Shown in pieces: positions 37,576-51,200 of a DNA stretch of 64,000 bases (the first letter of the stretch is position 1; every line of letters starts with the position of its first letter). The position numbers were made by a program, and so were the translations under genes. The DNA comes from Clavibacter michiganensis (lineage in GTDB: Bacteria; Actinomycetota; Actinomycetes; Actinomycetales; Microbacteriaceae): assembly GCF_021216655.1 (NCBI RefSeq), contig NZ_CP080437.1, positions 1,798,001-1,862,000 on the forward strand, given 5' to 3'. The notes beneath the pieces are model-generated. The model saw only the letters and a list, made by a program, of their open reading frames with translations, did no database searches and was not told the DNA's origin.

Positions 37576-37602
37576 CGCCCGGCCCGCCCGCGTGCGTCAG
37601 CC
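37570..37602. terminator. Weak convergent terminator between mntR and mntH
   Basis: GGCTGACGC (37570-37578) and GCGTCAGCC (37594-37602) form a 9-bp stem whose arms include the stop codons of both convergent genes; the loop is 15 nt. Confidence 0.4.
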
Positions 37603-38847
37603 CGTGAAGGTCAGCACGACGAGCGCGACGTTCAGCACCACCACGAGCGACACCGCTACCCATGCCGCGATGCGCGTGAGCGGTCGGTCGACGTGCTCGC
37701 CCATCACGCGCCGGTCGCCCGTCAGGCGGATCAGCGGGACGAGCGCGAACGGGATCCCGAGGCTCAGCACGACCTGGCTGATCACGAGCGCCGTGGTCGG
37801 GTCGACGCCGATCGCGAGGATCGCGAGCGCCGGGATCAGCGTCACCACGCGCCGCGCGAGCAGCGGCACCTTCACGTGCAGCAGGCCGCCCATGATCGCC
37901 GCGCCCGCGTAGGCGCCCACCGAGGTCGACGCGAGCCCCGACGCGAGCAGCCCGACCGCGAACACCACGCCGACGACCGGACCGAGCGACGCCGTGATGG
38001 CCGCGTGCGCGCCCTCGATCGAGTCGGTGCCCGGCACGCCGCCGAGGCTCGCGGCCGCGATGAGGAGCATGGAGATGTTGACGGCGCCGGCCACGGCGAG
38101 GGCGGTGATCACGTCCCAGCGCGTCGCGGTGAGGAGCCGCTTCAGCACGCCCGGGTCCCTCTGCACGCCGTGCCGGTCGCGGCTGAGGGAGGAGTGGAGG
38201 TAGACGGCGTGCGGCATGACGGTCGCGCCGAGCATGCTCGCGGCGAGCAGCACGCTGTCCGGCCCGTCGAAGCGGGGCACGAGCCCGCCGGCGATGCCGG
38301 ATCCCGACAGCGGGCTCACGACGAGGCCGGTGAGGAAGCCGACGGTGATCACGAGGAGGAGCGCGCCGATCACGAGCTCGAACGGCCGCTGCCCGTGCCG
38401 CGACTGCACGGCGAGGAGGCCGATGGAGACGAGGCCGACGATCACGCCGCCCGCGACGAGCGGGATCCCGAACAGCAGGTGCAGCGCGATCGCCCCGCCG
38501 ATGACCTCCGCGACGTCGGTCGCCGCGGCGATGAGCTCGGCCTGCACCCAGAACGCGCGGCGGCGCGTGGTCGGCAGCCGCTGGCCGAGCAGCTCCGGCA
38601 GGCTGCGGCCCGTGACGAGCCCGAGCTTCGCCGACTGGTACTGCACGAGCACGGCGATGAGGTTCGCGGCGACGAGCACCCACACCAGCAGGTAGCCGTA
38701 GCGCGCGCCCGCGGTGAGGTTCGCGGCGACGTTGCCGGGATCCACGTACGCGATGGCCGCGACGAACGCCGGCCCCAGCAGGAGCACGAGCCGCGGGCCC
38801 GAGACGGGCCGGCGCGCGCGGGCGCGCTCGGGGGCGGTGCGGGTCAT
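37597..38847 (-). CDS. mntH: Nramp-family manganese/divalent metal transporter MntH
   Basis: 416 residues, about 11 TM helices. The TM1 metal-site motif is IAYVDPGNVAANLTAG (Asp-Pro-Gly-Asn) and the TM6 motif is TVMPHAVYLHSSL with Met and His, as in proton-coupled Mn(II) importers. The ATG at 38847 lies 19 nt downstream of a perfect TGTTAGCC-GA-GGCTAACA palindrome. The neighbouring DtxR-type regulator is its likely repressor under high manganese. Confidence 0.95.
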   Translation of the reverse strand: MTRTAPERARARRPVSGPRLVLLLGPAFVAAIAYVDPGNVAANLTAGARYGYLLVWVLVAANLIAVLVQYQSAKLGLVTGRSLPELLGQRLPTTRRRAFWVQAELIAAATDVAEVIGGAIALHLLFGIPLVAGGVIVGLVSIGLLAVQSRHGQRPFELVIGALLLVITVGFLTGLVVSPLSGSGIAGGLVPRFDGPDSVLLAASMLGATVMPHAVYLHSSLSRDRHGVQRDPGVLKRLLTATRWDVITALAVAGAVNISMLLIAAASLGGVPGTDSIEGAHAAITASLGPVVGVVFAVGLLASGLASTSVGAYAGAAIMGGLLHVKVPLLARRVVTLIPALAILAIGVDPTTALVISQVVLSLGIPFALVPLIRLTGDRRVMGEHVDRPLTRIAAWVAVSLVVVLNVALVVLTFTG

Positions 38848-38866
38848 GGCGGCCTCTCCGTCGAAG

Positions 38867-38884
38867 TGTTAGCCGAGGCTAACA
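38867..38884. promoter_or_regulatory. MntR/DtxR-type operator of mntH
   Basis: A perfect 18-bp palindrome TGTTAGCCGAGGCTAACA, resembling DtxR/IdeR/MntR boxes (TTAGG-type half sites). It lies 20-37 nt upstream of the mntH ATG, where a repressor would block transcription. Confidence 0.75.
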
Positions 38885-38904
38885 TCTGTTCGCGCACACG
38901 CGGA

Positions 38905-38932
38905 AGGGCCCGTCCGGAAGCGGACGGGCCCT
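38905..38932 (-). terminator. Terminator of the HAD phosphatase gene
   Basis: A perfect 12-bp inverted repeat AGGGCCCGTCCG / CGGACGGGCCCT with a 4-nt loop, 44 nt downstream of the gene ending at 38976 on the minus strand. Confidence 0.75.
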
Positions 38933-38975
38933 CGGGTCCTGCGGGTCGTTCGGGCGCGGCGAGCGCCCGCGCGGC

Positions 38976-39896
38976 TCAGCTGGCGATGCGCCCCGGCGCG
39001 AGGAACGCGGAGTCGTCATCGGCCTCGCCGCGCACGATGCGCACCCACTGCGCGAGGAGCGCGGCGCCCGCCTCGTCGTGTATGAGGTCGCCCGCCGTGA
39101 GCACGGGGTACGGCGTCGCGGGGATCCCGTCGGCGGGCCGCACGTCGACGTGCGCGACCTCGTGCCCGTTCTCGTGCAGCCAGCGCGCCATCGCGTAGTC
39201 GGTGCGCGAGTCGCCGACCGTGCGCCAGCGCAGCGGCAGCGGGCCGCCGTCGGCGAGGAGCTCCAGGGCGCGGGCCGCACCCAGGTCCTTGCCGAGGCGG
39301 ATCGACTCGACGTCGGTCGAGATGATGGTCGGATCGACGCGCACCTGCACCTCGCCGTGCGCATCCGGCACCTCGACGCCCTCGAGCACCGAGCCGAGAC
39401 CGTGCGCCGTGAGGATCTCGACGGCGCGCGCGTCGAGGTCGGGCTGCAGCCGGAGGTAGTCGGCGGAGGAGACGCTCGTGAGCTGCTCGACCGAGACCAT
39501 GGCGTGCTTGGTGGTGTCGAAGAACATCGAGTCGGCGAAGCGCTCGGCGACGAGCCGCTCCATGTCGCGCATGTAGGCCTCGGGGAGCGCGAGCGACCGG
39601 TCGACGTGCACCTCCCCCGCGCCGTCCGCCGTGATCGAGAACCAGGACGCGCCCTTCTCGCACACGGCGTGCACGCGCGCCCCCGCGGGGAGACCGGCCG
39701 CGAGCAGGGGGCCGACGACCTGCTCGCGGATGAAGGCGTCCGAGCGGCCCGTGTTGAAGACGACCGGGACGCCCGCGGCCGCGAGCTCCACGAGGTCGGC
39801 GGCGATGCTCGGGATGGCGAGGGTGCGGGTGATCGGGCTGGCGATGGGGCCGTCGACGTCGAGGAGGAGGCCGAGGGGCGCGGGGGTCGTGGTCAC
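38976..39896 (-). CDS. HAD-superfamily hydrolase (sugar-phosphatase-like)
   Basis: About 306 residues. HAD motif I LLLDVDGPIAS, motif II VFNTGRS, the Lys segment SIRLGKDLGAARALELL and motif IV TVGDSRTDYAMARWL suggest a Cof/SPP-type HAD phosphatase; in motif I the second Asp of DxD is kept as DVDG. The GTG at 39896 follows GGGAGGATGGGAGCC; an ATG at 39905 is only preceded by GGAGG with no gap and is less likely. Substrate unknown. Confidence 0.8.
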   Translation of the reverse strand: MTTTPAPLGLLLDVDGPIASPITRTLAIPSIAADLVELAAAGVPVVFNTGRSDAFIREQVVGPLLAAGLPAGARVHAVCEKGASWFSITADGAGEVHVDRSLALPEAYMRDMERLVAERFADSMFFDTTKHAMVSVEQLTSVSSADYLRLQPDLDARAVEILTAHGLGSVLEGVEVPDAHGEVQVRVDPTIISTDVESIRLGKDLGAARALELLADGGPLPLRWRTVGDSRTDYAMARWLHENGHEVAHVDVRPADGIPATPYPVLTAGDLIHDEAGAALLAQWVRIVRGEADDDSAFLAPGRIAS

Positions 39897-39954
39897 GGCT
39901 CCCATCCTCCCGCAGGCCGAGGGCGCGCCGATGCGACTGGGGAGGGCGGTCGGA

Positions 39955-41259
39955 TCAGGCGGCGGCGCGCGCGGCGGCCGCGCGACCCCGGGCGGCGCGG
40001 CCCGCGGATCCGATGACGAGCACGACCGCCACCGCCATCACCGCGAGGAACGCCCCGGGCAGCGACGCGATGCCGAGCCCGTCGAGCAGCGCGCCGCCCA
40101 CGAGGGCTCCGCCGCCGATCCCGACGTTGAACGCGGTCGTGTAGAAGGAGCTCGCGGTGTCGCGGAACGACGGGTGCGCGGCGTGCAGCATGCGCGTCTG
40201 CAGCAGGGTCGGGATCGCGCCGAACGCGAGGCCCCAGAGGAGGAAGCCGGGGATCGCCACGGCCCAGAGGCCGGGTACGAACGCGAGCGCGCTGACGCCC
40301 GCCGCCGCCGCCGCGAGCCCCGCGAGCACGCCCAGCTGCGGGCGGCTCGCGAACACGGTGCCCGCGACGAGGAGCCCGACCGCACCGGCGATGCCGTAGC
40401 CGAAGAGCATGGCGCTGAGCTGCTGCTCGGGGATCCCCATCACTCGCGTGACGAACGGGTCGACGTACGTGTAGAAGCCGTAGTGGCCGATCATGATCAC
40501 CATCGCCGTGAGGCACACGAGGAGCACCCCGCCGAGGCCCTGCCCGGCCATGCGCTGCCGGATCCCGACGCGACCACCCGAGGGCGCGTCGACCGGCGCC
40601 GCGCGCTCGGGCCGCCCGACCGCCGGGAGGAAGCGCCAGACCAGCACGATGCCGAGGAGCGTGAGCACGCCGATCCCCGCGAACGCCGCCCGCCAGCCGA
40701 ACGCCTGCCCGGCCGCGGTGCCGACGGGCACGCCGAGCACGAACGCGAGGCTGCCGCCGCCGACCGTGAGCGCGACCGCCCGGCCGATGAGCGCGGGCGG
40801 CACCAGGTGCGCCGAGTAGGCGCCGACGACCGCCCAGAACAGCCCGTGCGCGAGGCCGCCGAGCACGCGCGTCGCGGTGACGAGCTCGAAGGTGGGCGCG
40901 AGCGCCGTGAGGAGGTTGCTCGTCGCGAAGACCGCGAGCACCGCGAGCAGCAGCGCGTGCCGCGGGACCCGTCGGGTGAGGGCCGCGAGCGGCGCGCTGG
41001 AGACGACCACCGCGACCGCGAACACGGAGACGAGGAGGCCGACGCGCGACTCCTCGACGCCGAGGTCGCCGCTCATCTCGCTGAGGAGGCCCGTGGGCAG
41101 CATCTCGCTCGTGACGCTGAGGAACACGCACGCGGCGAGCGTGAGGATCCCGACCCAGGGGAAGCGGAAGGACGGGTCGACGCCCGGTCGCGGTCGGCGG
41201 CGTCCGGCACGCTCGGCGCGCTCGAGGTCGGGCAGGAAGATGGGGGAGGTGTTCGTCAT
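39955..41259 (-). CDS. MFS transporter, DHA1 family (AraJ/sugar-efflux-like)
   Basis: 434 residues, 12 TM segments. FLSVTSEMLPTGLLSEMSGDLGV at TM1, SAPLAALTRRVPRH at the A-motif loop, GLAHGLFWAVVGAYSAHLVPP and LGVPVGTAAGQAFGWRAAF are typical of the AraJ/SotB subgroup, which exports sugars, purines or drugs. The ATG at 41259 (MTNTSP) is chosen; the frame stays open far upstream into purU, but that is antisense shadow. The gap to purU is 78 nt. Confidence 0.88.
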   Translation of the reverse strand: MTNTSPIFLPDLERAERAGRRRPRPGVDPSFRFPWVGILTLAACVFLSVTSEMLPTGLLSEMSGDLGVEESRVGLLVSVFAVAVVVSSAPLAALTRRVPRHALLLAVLAVFATSNLLTALAPTFELVTATRVLGGLAHGLFWAVVGAYSAHLVPPALIGRAVALTVGGGSLAFVLGVPVGTAAGQAFGWRAAFAGIGVLTLLGIVLVWRFLPAVGRPERAAPVDAPSGGRVGIRQRMAGQGLGGVLLVCLTAMVIMIGHYGFYTYVDPFVTRVMGIPEQQLSAMLFGYGIAGAVGLLVAGTVFASRPQLGVLAGLAAAAAGVSALAFVPGLWAVAIPGFLLWGLAFGAIPTLLQTRMLHAAHPSFRDTASSFYTTAFNVGIGGGALVGGALLDGLGIASLPGAFLAVMAVAVVLVIGSAGRAARGRAAAARAAA

Positions 41260-41337
41260 GGAGACCCACAGGACGTCGACGGCGGGAGTGCTCCCGGGGC
41301 CGGCGGGATCCGCGCAGCCAGGGAATAGCCTAGACGG

Positions 41338-42210
41338 ATGACCGATCAGGCCACCCCCGCGCGCGCGCCGCACCGCGTCCTCGTCTTCTCCTGCGACGAC
41401 CGCCCGGGCATCGTGCACGCCATCGCGGGCGCGATCGTCGAGGCGGGCGGCGACATCACCGAGTCGCAGCAGTTCTCGAGCGCCGACACGGGACGCTTCT
41501 TCATGCGCCTGCAGATCCAGAGCGCGGCCGACGACGACCGGCTGGCCGACGCGCTGGCCGCGGTCGTCGAGCGGTACGACGCGACGTGGCACCTCGACGA
41601 GGTGGGCCGGCCGCTGCGCACGCTCGTGCTGGGATCCACCGCCGAGCACTGCGTGAACGACCTGCTGTTCCGGCAGCGCGCGGGCCAGCTGCCCGTCGAG
41701 ATCCCGCTCGTGCTCAGCAACCACGGGAGGCTGGCCGACCTCGCGGGCTTCTACGGCGTGCCGTTCGAGCACGTGCCCGTCAGCGACGACGCGTCGAAGC
41801 GGGCGTTCGAGGAGCGCGTGATCCGCGCGGTCGAGGAGCACGACATCGAGCTGGTGGTGCTCGCGCGCTACATGCAGATCCTCTCGCCCGAGCTCTGCGC
41901 ACGGCTCAGCGGCCGGATCATCAACATCCACCACTCCTTCCTGCCCGGCTTCAAGGGCGCGAACCCCTACAAGCAGGCGCACGCGCGCGGTGTCAAGCTC
42001 ATCGGCGCGACCGCCCACTTCGTCACGAGCGACCTCGACGAGGGCCCGATCGTGGAGCAGAACGTCGTGCGGGTCGACCACTCGCGCAGCGCCCGCGAGC
42101 TCATGGCGATCGGCCAGGACGAGGAGTCGCGCACCCTCACGCAGGCCGTGCGCTGGTTCGCGGAGCACCGAGTGCTGCTCGACGGCGCGCGCACGATCAT
42201 CTTCCGCTGA
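41338..42210 (+). CDS. purU: Formyltetrahydrofolate deformylase
   Basis: Hydrolyses 10-formyl-THF to formate and THF, balancing one-carbon pools. 290 residues: N-terminal ACT domain (FSCDDRPGIVHAIAGAIVEAGGDITESQQFS) and C-terminal formyltransferase domain with the catalytic Asn-His-Asp set in VLSNHG, NIHHSFLPGFKGANPYKQA and TSDLDEGPIVEQ. The ATG at 41338 has TAGCCT 6 nt upstream (41326-41331), suggesting a leaderless mRNA. It relates functionally to glyA-folD but is 10 kb away. Confidence 0.95.
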   Translation: MTDQATPARAPHRVLVFSCDDRPGIVHAIAGAIVEAGGDITESQQFSSADTGRFFMRLQIQSAADDDRLADALAAVVERYDATWHLDEVGRPLRTLVLGSTAEHCVNDLLFRQRAGQLPVEIPLVLSNHGRLADLAGFYGVPFEHVPVSDDASKRAFEERVIRAVEEHDIELVVLARYMQILSPELCARLSGRIINIHHSFLPGFKGANPYKQAHARGVKLIGATAHFVTSDLDEGPIVEQNVVRVDHSRSARELMAIGQDEESRTLTQAVRWFAEHRVLLDGARTIIFR

Positions 42211-42240
42211 CGCGCGCGGCGGGACGCCGTGGCCGCCGGG

Positions 42241-43095
42241 TCAGCGCGTGCTGATGGTCCGGTACTTCCGCACGGCCAGCGGCACAGCCACCACGAGCAG
42301 CACCCCCGCCCAGATGAGCGTCGTCGCCACCGGGTTCTGCAGGGTCCACGCGTCGGGGACCGGCGTGCCCGCGGGCACGTTGCCGAACAGCTGGCGCGCG
42401 GCCAGCACGACCGAGGAGACCGGGTTGTACTCGGCGAACACCCGCAGCGGCGTCGGCAGGGAGTCGCTCGGCACGAACGCGTTGCTGATGAACGTGAGCG
42501 GGAACAGCACCAGGAACGAGGCGTTGTTGATCACCTCCGGGCTGCGCACGCTCATCCCGAGGAACGCCATCACCCACGACAGCGCGTACGCGAACAGCAG
42601 CAGCAGGGCCACGCCGGCCAGCGCCTCCAGGAGGCTGGAGCGCACGCGCCAGCCCACCACGAAGCCGGTCGCGAGCATCACCACCATGGAGAAGACGTTG
42701 ATGAGGAGGTCCCCGTTGGTCCGACCCACGAGAACGGCCGACGGGCTCATCGGCAGGGTCCGGAACCGGTCGATGATCCCGTCCTTGAGGTCGTTCGCCA
42801 TCGCCGAGCCGGAGTAGGTCGACCCGAAGACCACCGTCTGGGCGAAGATGCCCGCCATGATGAACTCCTTGTAGTCGCTGCCCGGGATGTCGATGGCGCC
42901 CGCGTAGACGAAGCTGAACAGCAGCACGAACATGATCGGCTGGATCAGCGTGAAGACGAGGATGTCCGGCAGCCGCTTGATCTTGATGAGGTTGCGGCGC
43001 GTGGCGATCCAGCCGTCGTTCAGCCATGCGGCCGCCGTGGCGGGCTCCTCGGGACCGGCGGCCCCCGCGCGGGCGCGGCGCTCGACGGCGGTCAC
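42241..43095 (-). CDS. ABC-2 type exporter permease (DrrB-like)
   Basis: 284 residues with six hydrophobic segments. RRNLIKIKRLPDILVFTLIQPIMFVLLFSFVYAGAI at the start and DLKDGIIDRFRTLPMS (the DrrB cytoplasmic loop) are typical of daunorubicin-resistance-type permeases. The GTG at 43095 overlaps the TGA at 43092-43094, which would be the stop codon of the ATPase gene in the frame reached after a 1-nt shift. Substrate unknown. Confidence 0.9.
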   Translation of the reverse strand: MTAVERRARAGAAGPEEPATAAAWLNDGWIATRRNLIKIKRLPDILVFTLIQPIMFVLLFSFVYAGAIDIPGSDYKEFIMAGIFAQTVVFGSTYSGSAMANDLKDGIIDRFRTLPMSPSAVLVGRTNGDLLINVFSMVVMLATGFVVGWRVRSSLLEALAGVALLLLFAYALSWVMAFLGMSVRSPEVINNASFLVLFPLTFISNAFVPSDSLPTPLRVFAEYNPVSSVVLAARQLFGNVPAGTPVPDAWTLQNPVATTLIWAGVLLVVAVPLAVRKYRTISTR

Positions 43096-44155
43096 GGCGC
43101 CGCCGTCCCCTGCGCTCCGCCTGCGACGCGATGGGCGGCGGCATCCGGCCCCCCGCCGCGCAGGTGCCCTGCCCGGGATCGTCGCCTCCGTCGTCGTCGT
43201 CCGTCGCGGTCCCGTGCCCGGTGAGCCGGAGGAAGACGTCGTCGAGCGTCGGGCGCCGCATCCCCGCGTCGTGCAGCTCGATGCCCGCCTCGGTCAGGCG
43301 CCCGACGACCGCGGCGAGCGCTCGCGGACCGTCGTCCACCTGCACGGACAGCGTCCGGCCGTCGGAGGAGACGGCGGGTGCGGTCGTGCCCGCGCGCTCG
43401 AGGATGCCGCGCGCCTCCGGCCCGTCGGCGTCGTCCACGAGCGCGACCTCCACCCGGTGACCGCCGATGGAGCTCTTCAGCTCGTCGGCCGTGCCGCGCG
43501 CGATGACCGTCCCGCCGTCGATCACCGCGATGTCGTCCGCGAGCCGGTCGGCCTCCTCGAGGTACTGGGTGGTGAGGAGCACGGTCGTGCCCTCGGTGAC
43601 GAGCTGCGTGATGACGTCCCAGAGGCCCAGGCGGCTGCGGGGATCCAGCCCGGTCGTGGGCTCGTCGAGGAAGAGCACGCGGGGGCGGGCGACGAGGGCG
43701 CCCGCGAGGTCGATGCGCCGGCGCATGCCGCCCGAGAACCCCTTCACCGCGCGGTCGCGCGCCTCGGTGAGCCCGAAGGCGCCGATGAGCTCGTCGGCCC
43801 GCGCCCGGGACGCGCGGCGGCCCAGGTGGTACAGCCGGCCGACCATGTCGAGGTTCTCGAACGCGGTGAGGTTCTCGTCGACCGCCGCGTACTGGCCGGA
43901 GACGCCGATCATGGCCCGCACCTCGGCGCCACGCGTGAGGACGTCCACGCCGTCGACCGCCGCCCGGCCGGCATCCGGGCGGATGAGCGTGGTGAGCACC
44001 TTCACGGCCGTGGTCTTCCCCGCGCCGTTCGGGCCGAGCAACCCGAGCACCGTGCCCTCCGGCACCTCGAGGTCGAGGCCCGCGAGCGCGTGCACGGTCG
44101 GTGCCCCGCGCGGGTGGTAGGTCTTGACGAGCCCCTCGGCTTCGATGACAGCCAT
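43092..44155 (-). CDS. ABC exporter ATPase (DrrA-like) with apparent frameshift near its 3' end
   Basis: Drr-type ATPase: Walker A LLGPNGAGKTTAVKVL, Q-loop VSGQYAAVDENLT, signature GFSGGMRRRIDLA, Walker B VLFLDEPTTGLD, H-loop LLTTQYLEEADRLAD (Gln replaces the His, as is usual in this family) and the C-terminal PTLDDVFLRLTGHG. After that the frame has no stop until 42197, running right across the permease gene. A one-base insertion in the C6 run at 43149-43154 would restore a natural end (GGPDAAAHRVAGGAQ...) at the TGA at 43092 that overlaps the permease GTG. TACCAT lies 5 nt before the ATG. Confidence 0.8.
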
Positions 44156-44230
44156 GGCGCATGGTAATCCCGCGCATTTCCCCGCGCAATGGATCTCCGC
44201 GCGTCGGGTCGACGACGCCGGCCACGCGGA

Positions 44231-44262
44231 AGGGGCGGGCGCCTCCCGGCACCCGCCCCTCC
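44231..44262 (-). terminator. Terminator of subtilase 1
   Basis: AGGGGCGGGCGCC and GGCACCCGCCCCT form a 13-bp stem with a single C-A mismatch and a TCCC loop, 26 nt downstream of the subtilase stop on the minus strand. Confidence 0.65.
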
Positions 44263-44287
44263 GCGGTGGATCGCTACGTCAACCGGA

Positions 44288-47899
<3,612 letters not shown>

Positions 47900-48164
47900 G
47901 AACACGTCCTTCAAGTGGGGATGAGTGGCCCGCGCGCACCCCTTGCGACACGCGCGAATCCTCAACATACCCCGGGTATTCGCCCTGAGAACGGATCGGT
48001 GTTACCGCCGTGTAACAGTTGCCGGCCGGCGCACGAGTCCCGCCGTGACAGGCATCCGCTCCGATCGCGCACCGCCCACCGTGCATCACCATCGCCTGCT
48101 GCACGGCAGCCGTTCAGGCTTCGTCATCTCCTTCCGTGTAGCGACCAGGTGCCGCACGCACGAC
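47900..48164. promoter_or_regulatory. Promoter region of subtilase 1 with two palindromes
   Basis: About 265 nt without a gene. Contains ATACCC-C-GGGTAT (47967-47979, perfect) and TGTTAC-CGCCGT-GTAACA (48000-48017, perfect 6-bp arms), 68 and 101 nt upstream of the start codon. Two different palindromes at one promoter suggest regulator sites; no comparable pair is seen before subtilase 2. Confidence 0.5.
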
Positions 48165-48196
48165 GGAGGGCGGGTGCCGTCCGGCACCCGCCCTCC
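48165..48196 (-). terminator. Terminator of subtilase 2
   Basis: A perfect 14-bp inverted repeat GGAGGGCGGGTGCC / GGCACCCGCCCTCC with a 4-nt loop, 18 nt downstream of the gene end. It separates the two subtilase transcripts. Confidence 0.8.
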
Positions 48197-48214
48197 GCTC
48201 GCCTCACGCGACGA

Positions 48215-51200
48215 TCAGCGCACGAGGATCCTCTGCGCGCGGCTCGTGCCCCCGCCGACGAGGTTGTCGCCCGCGTAGGAGGCCTGCACCGTGCGGGTCC
48301 CCGGCGCGATGCCCGCGATGTCGGCGCAGCCCGTGCCCGAGCCGTCGAGGGGCACGTCGTGCTCCGCGCCGTCCACGGTCACCCGCACCACCCCGGTGGC
48401 CGCCTGCTTCCCGGCCGACGTCACCGACACCCGCACGTGCACGGTGCCGCTCGCGGTGCCCCGCGGTTGCGTCACCTGGAGATGCACCGTCGCAGCGTCG
48501 CGTGCCGTGACGGTCGGGCTCGTGGCGACGCCCGTCCGCCCGTCGGATGCGGTGGCGGTCACCCGGACGGCGAGCGCCGTGCCCGCGACCGCGGAGGTCA
48601 CGCGGAACGTGGATCCCGTCGCCCCGGCGATCGGCGTGCCGTTCGACAGCCACTGCGTCGCGAGCGTGACGCCCTGCGGCGTCCACGTGCCCGTCGACGC
48701 CGTGAGCGTCTGCCCGACGTCCGGCGTTCCTGTGATGGCGGGAGCCGTGGTCGCCGTGGGAGCCGCGGAGGCCGCGGGCGTGGTGACGCCCACGATCGTG
48801 GTGGCGGTCGAGCCGCCGTAGCCCACGAGCCCGACGTACGACCTCCCGGCGGCGAGACCCGACCACGAGGCCGTGTAGGTGGCCTTCTTCCCCGCGGTGA
48901 CGGGGAGCTGGGCCGGCGAGACCGCGAAGGATCCCTCCCCGCCCGTGCCCTGCACGTCGTACCGCGTGAGGTCGAAGTCGACGCTCGTCGCCGAACCCGC
49001 GAGCTTCGAGGCCTGCACGCCGACGATGTAGTCGCCCGCCTCCGGCGCCTGCACGACGATGCGCTCCGACAGCGAGGACGTCTGCTGCAGGCTGATGAGC
49101 TTCCGGTCGTCGTCGGTCTTGCCCACCTTCTGGAGGTACAGCAGGAGGTCGGATGCCCCGTCGACCGGCGCCGCGTCGAGGACCAGCGCCTTCTCGCCCG
49201 CCTTCACCGTGATCTCGGCCCCGTCGGCGTCGGTGGCGGTGACGCTGCCGGAGTGGCCGGGGTGGCCGGTGTCGCCGTCGCTCAGCAGCTCACCGGCCGC
49301 GAGCCCGGCGGTCGTGAGCGGGATCCGGCCCGTGGTGCCCGCGTTGACCGACACGTCGGCCTTCCCGCTCCTGCCGGTGCCGTCGACCGACGCCGGGGCG
49401 ACGATCGCGGTGGGCCGCACCGCGATGGGGCTGCGGACGGTGCCGGCGGATCCCGTCCAGGTCAGCGAACCGGTCGACCAGACGTCGGACGGCGCACCGC
49501 GCTTCGCGGTGATGCGCACCTGGAAGGACTTCGTCTGGCCGGGGGCCGTGAACGTCAGCCGGGCGGGCGTGACCTTCACATCAGCCTGGGACAGGCCCTG
49601 CACGGATGCCGTCCAGGTGCCCGCGGTCAGCGACGTCACGGTGCGCGTGACGGTCGTGGATCCCAGGAGCTTGCCGACGCCGATGCTCGGCAGGTTCAGC
49701 TGGGACGGCGCCACGGGAGCCACCGGGTGCGGCAGCGCGAGCCCCGTGGCCGCGGCGTAGCCGGCCCAGTCCTTCGCGCCGCTCGGGTAGTAGAGGCCCG
49801 GGTTCAGGAACCGGTCCGGCGCGATCTGCCCCGCTCCCTGCGCGAAGGGATCCGTGGCGGGCTTGCCGTTCGCGTCGAGCGTGTCGGTCGCGGTCGTCAT
49901 GAGCGCCGACTTGACCTCGGCCGGAGACGCCTTCGGGTGGACGCCGAGGTAGACGAGCCCGAATCCGGCGATGTGCGGCGAGGACATGGACGTGCCCGAG
50001 TACGGGGCGAAGGCGGGCTTGCCCCCGTCGTCGCTGATCGCGGCCAGGATCCCCACGCCGGGCGCCGTGATGTCGGGCTTGATGGTGTCGCCGCCGTCGA
50101 CGTCCTCGGAGGCGCCGCGGGAGCTGAATCCCGCCACCTGCGGCGCGGGGCGCTCGACTCCCGTCGTGTTGCCGTCCGTCAGGGTCACCGTGGCTCCCGC
50201 CTTCGCCGCGTAGTCGACGATCGTCTGCCGGGCGTCGGCGTCGAGGTGCACCGTGGGGACGGTGTGGCGGTCGAGATCCTGGGAGTCGGGCTTGACGTTG
50301 GTGAGCACCATGCCGATGCCGCCCGCGCGCTTGACCTCCGCGCTCTTTTCGATGCGGGGCGACACGCCGCGGTCGCACTGAACGATGCGTCCGCGCACCT
50401 TGGTGGGATCCAGAGTCCCCTTGCCGCAGAGCTCAGGCGACGTGGCGCCCTTCACCCCGGAGTCCACCGCGCGCACGAGGGGGCCCGAGACGGGTGATCC
50501 CACGGTCGCGGAGGCGCCGGCGAACTTCGCTCCGCTGCCGAGGGTGACCGTCCCGGAGTAGTTGCGCGGCACGCTGCTGGCCGCGACGGTGGTGACCCAC
50601 GGCTCGGTGTTCTCGACCGTGCCGGCGTCTGGGCCGCTGTTGCCCGCCGACGCCGCGACGAAGATGCCGGCGTCCGCCGCGCCGAGGAGGGCGCGCTGGA
50701 ACGCGTCCTCGGTCTTGCCGGGGCCGCCGAGCGACATGTTGAGCACGTCGACGCCGTCGGCGGTGGCCTGCTCGATCCCGGCGACGATGTCCGACAGCTC
50801 GCAGCCGTCGTCCGCCTCCTTCGACGGGTCGGGCCCGCTCCAGCACACCTTGTAGGCCGCGATCTTCGCCGCGGGGGCGATGCCGGCGATGGTCTCCTGG
50901 ATGGTGCCCGCGGTCGCCGCCACGCCCGCGTCGCCCGCGGCCGTGCTCGCGGTGTGGCTCCCGTGGCCCGCGGTGTCGAGGGGCGACAGCTTCTCCTGCG
51001 GCCCGTTGGGATCGCCCGAGGCGGCTCGTCCGGCCTCGAACGAGCGCGCGCCCACGATCTTGGTGGAGCAGTCGTCGGCGGTGAACCCGTCGCCGGTCTC
51101 GCACGTGCCGTGGAAGACGGTGCCGTCGCCCTTCCGGAAGTCGATGCGGGAGCCGTCGAGGTAAGGATCCGCCCCGGGCGTGGACCCGAGGGGCTTCCCC

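Noticed and set aside
43170..43210. GAC/GTC triplet runs as a repeat array
   Set aside because: Short imperfect runs encoding Asp stretches in coding sequence, common in this GC-rich genome; no regular spacer structure.
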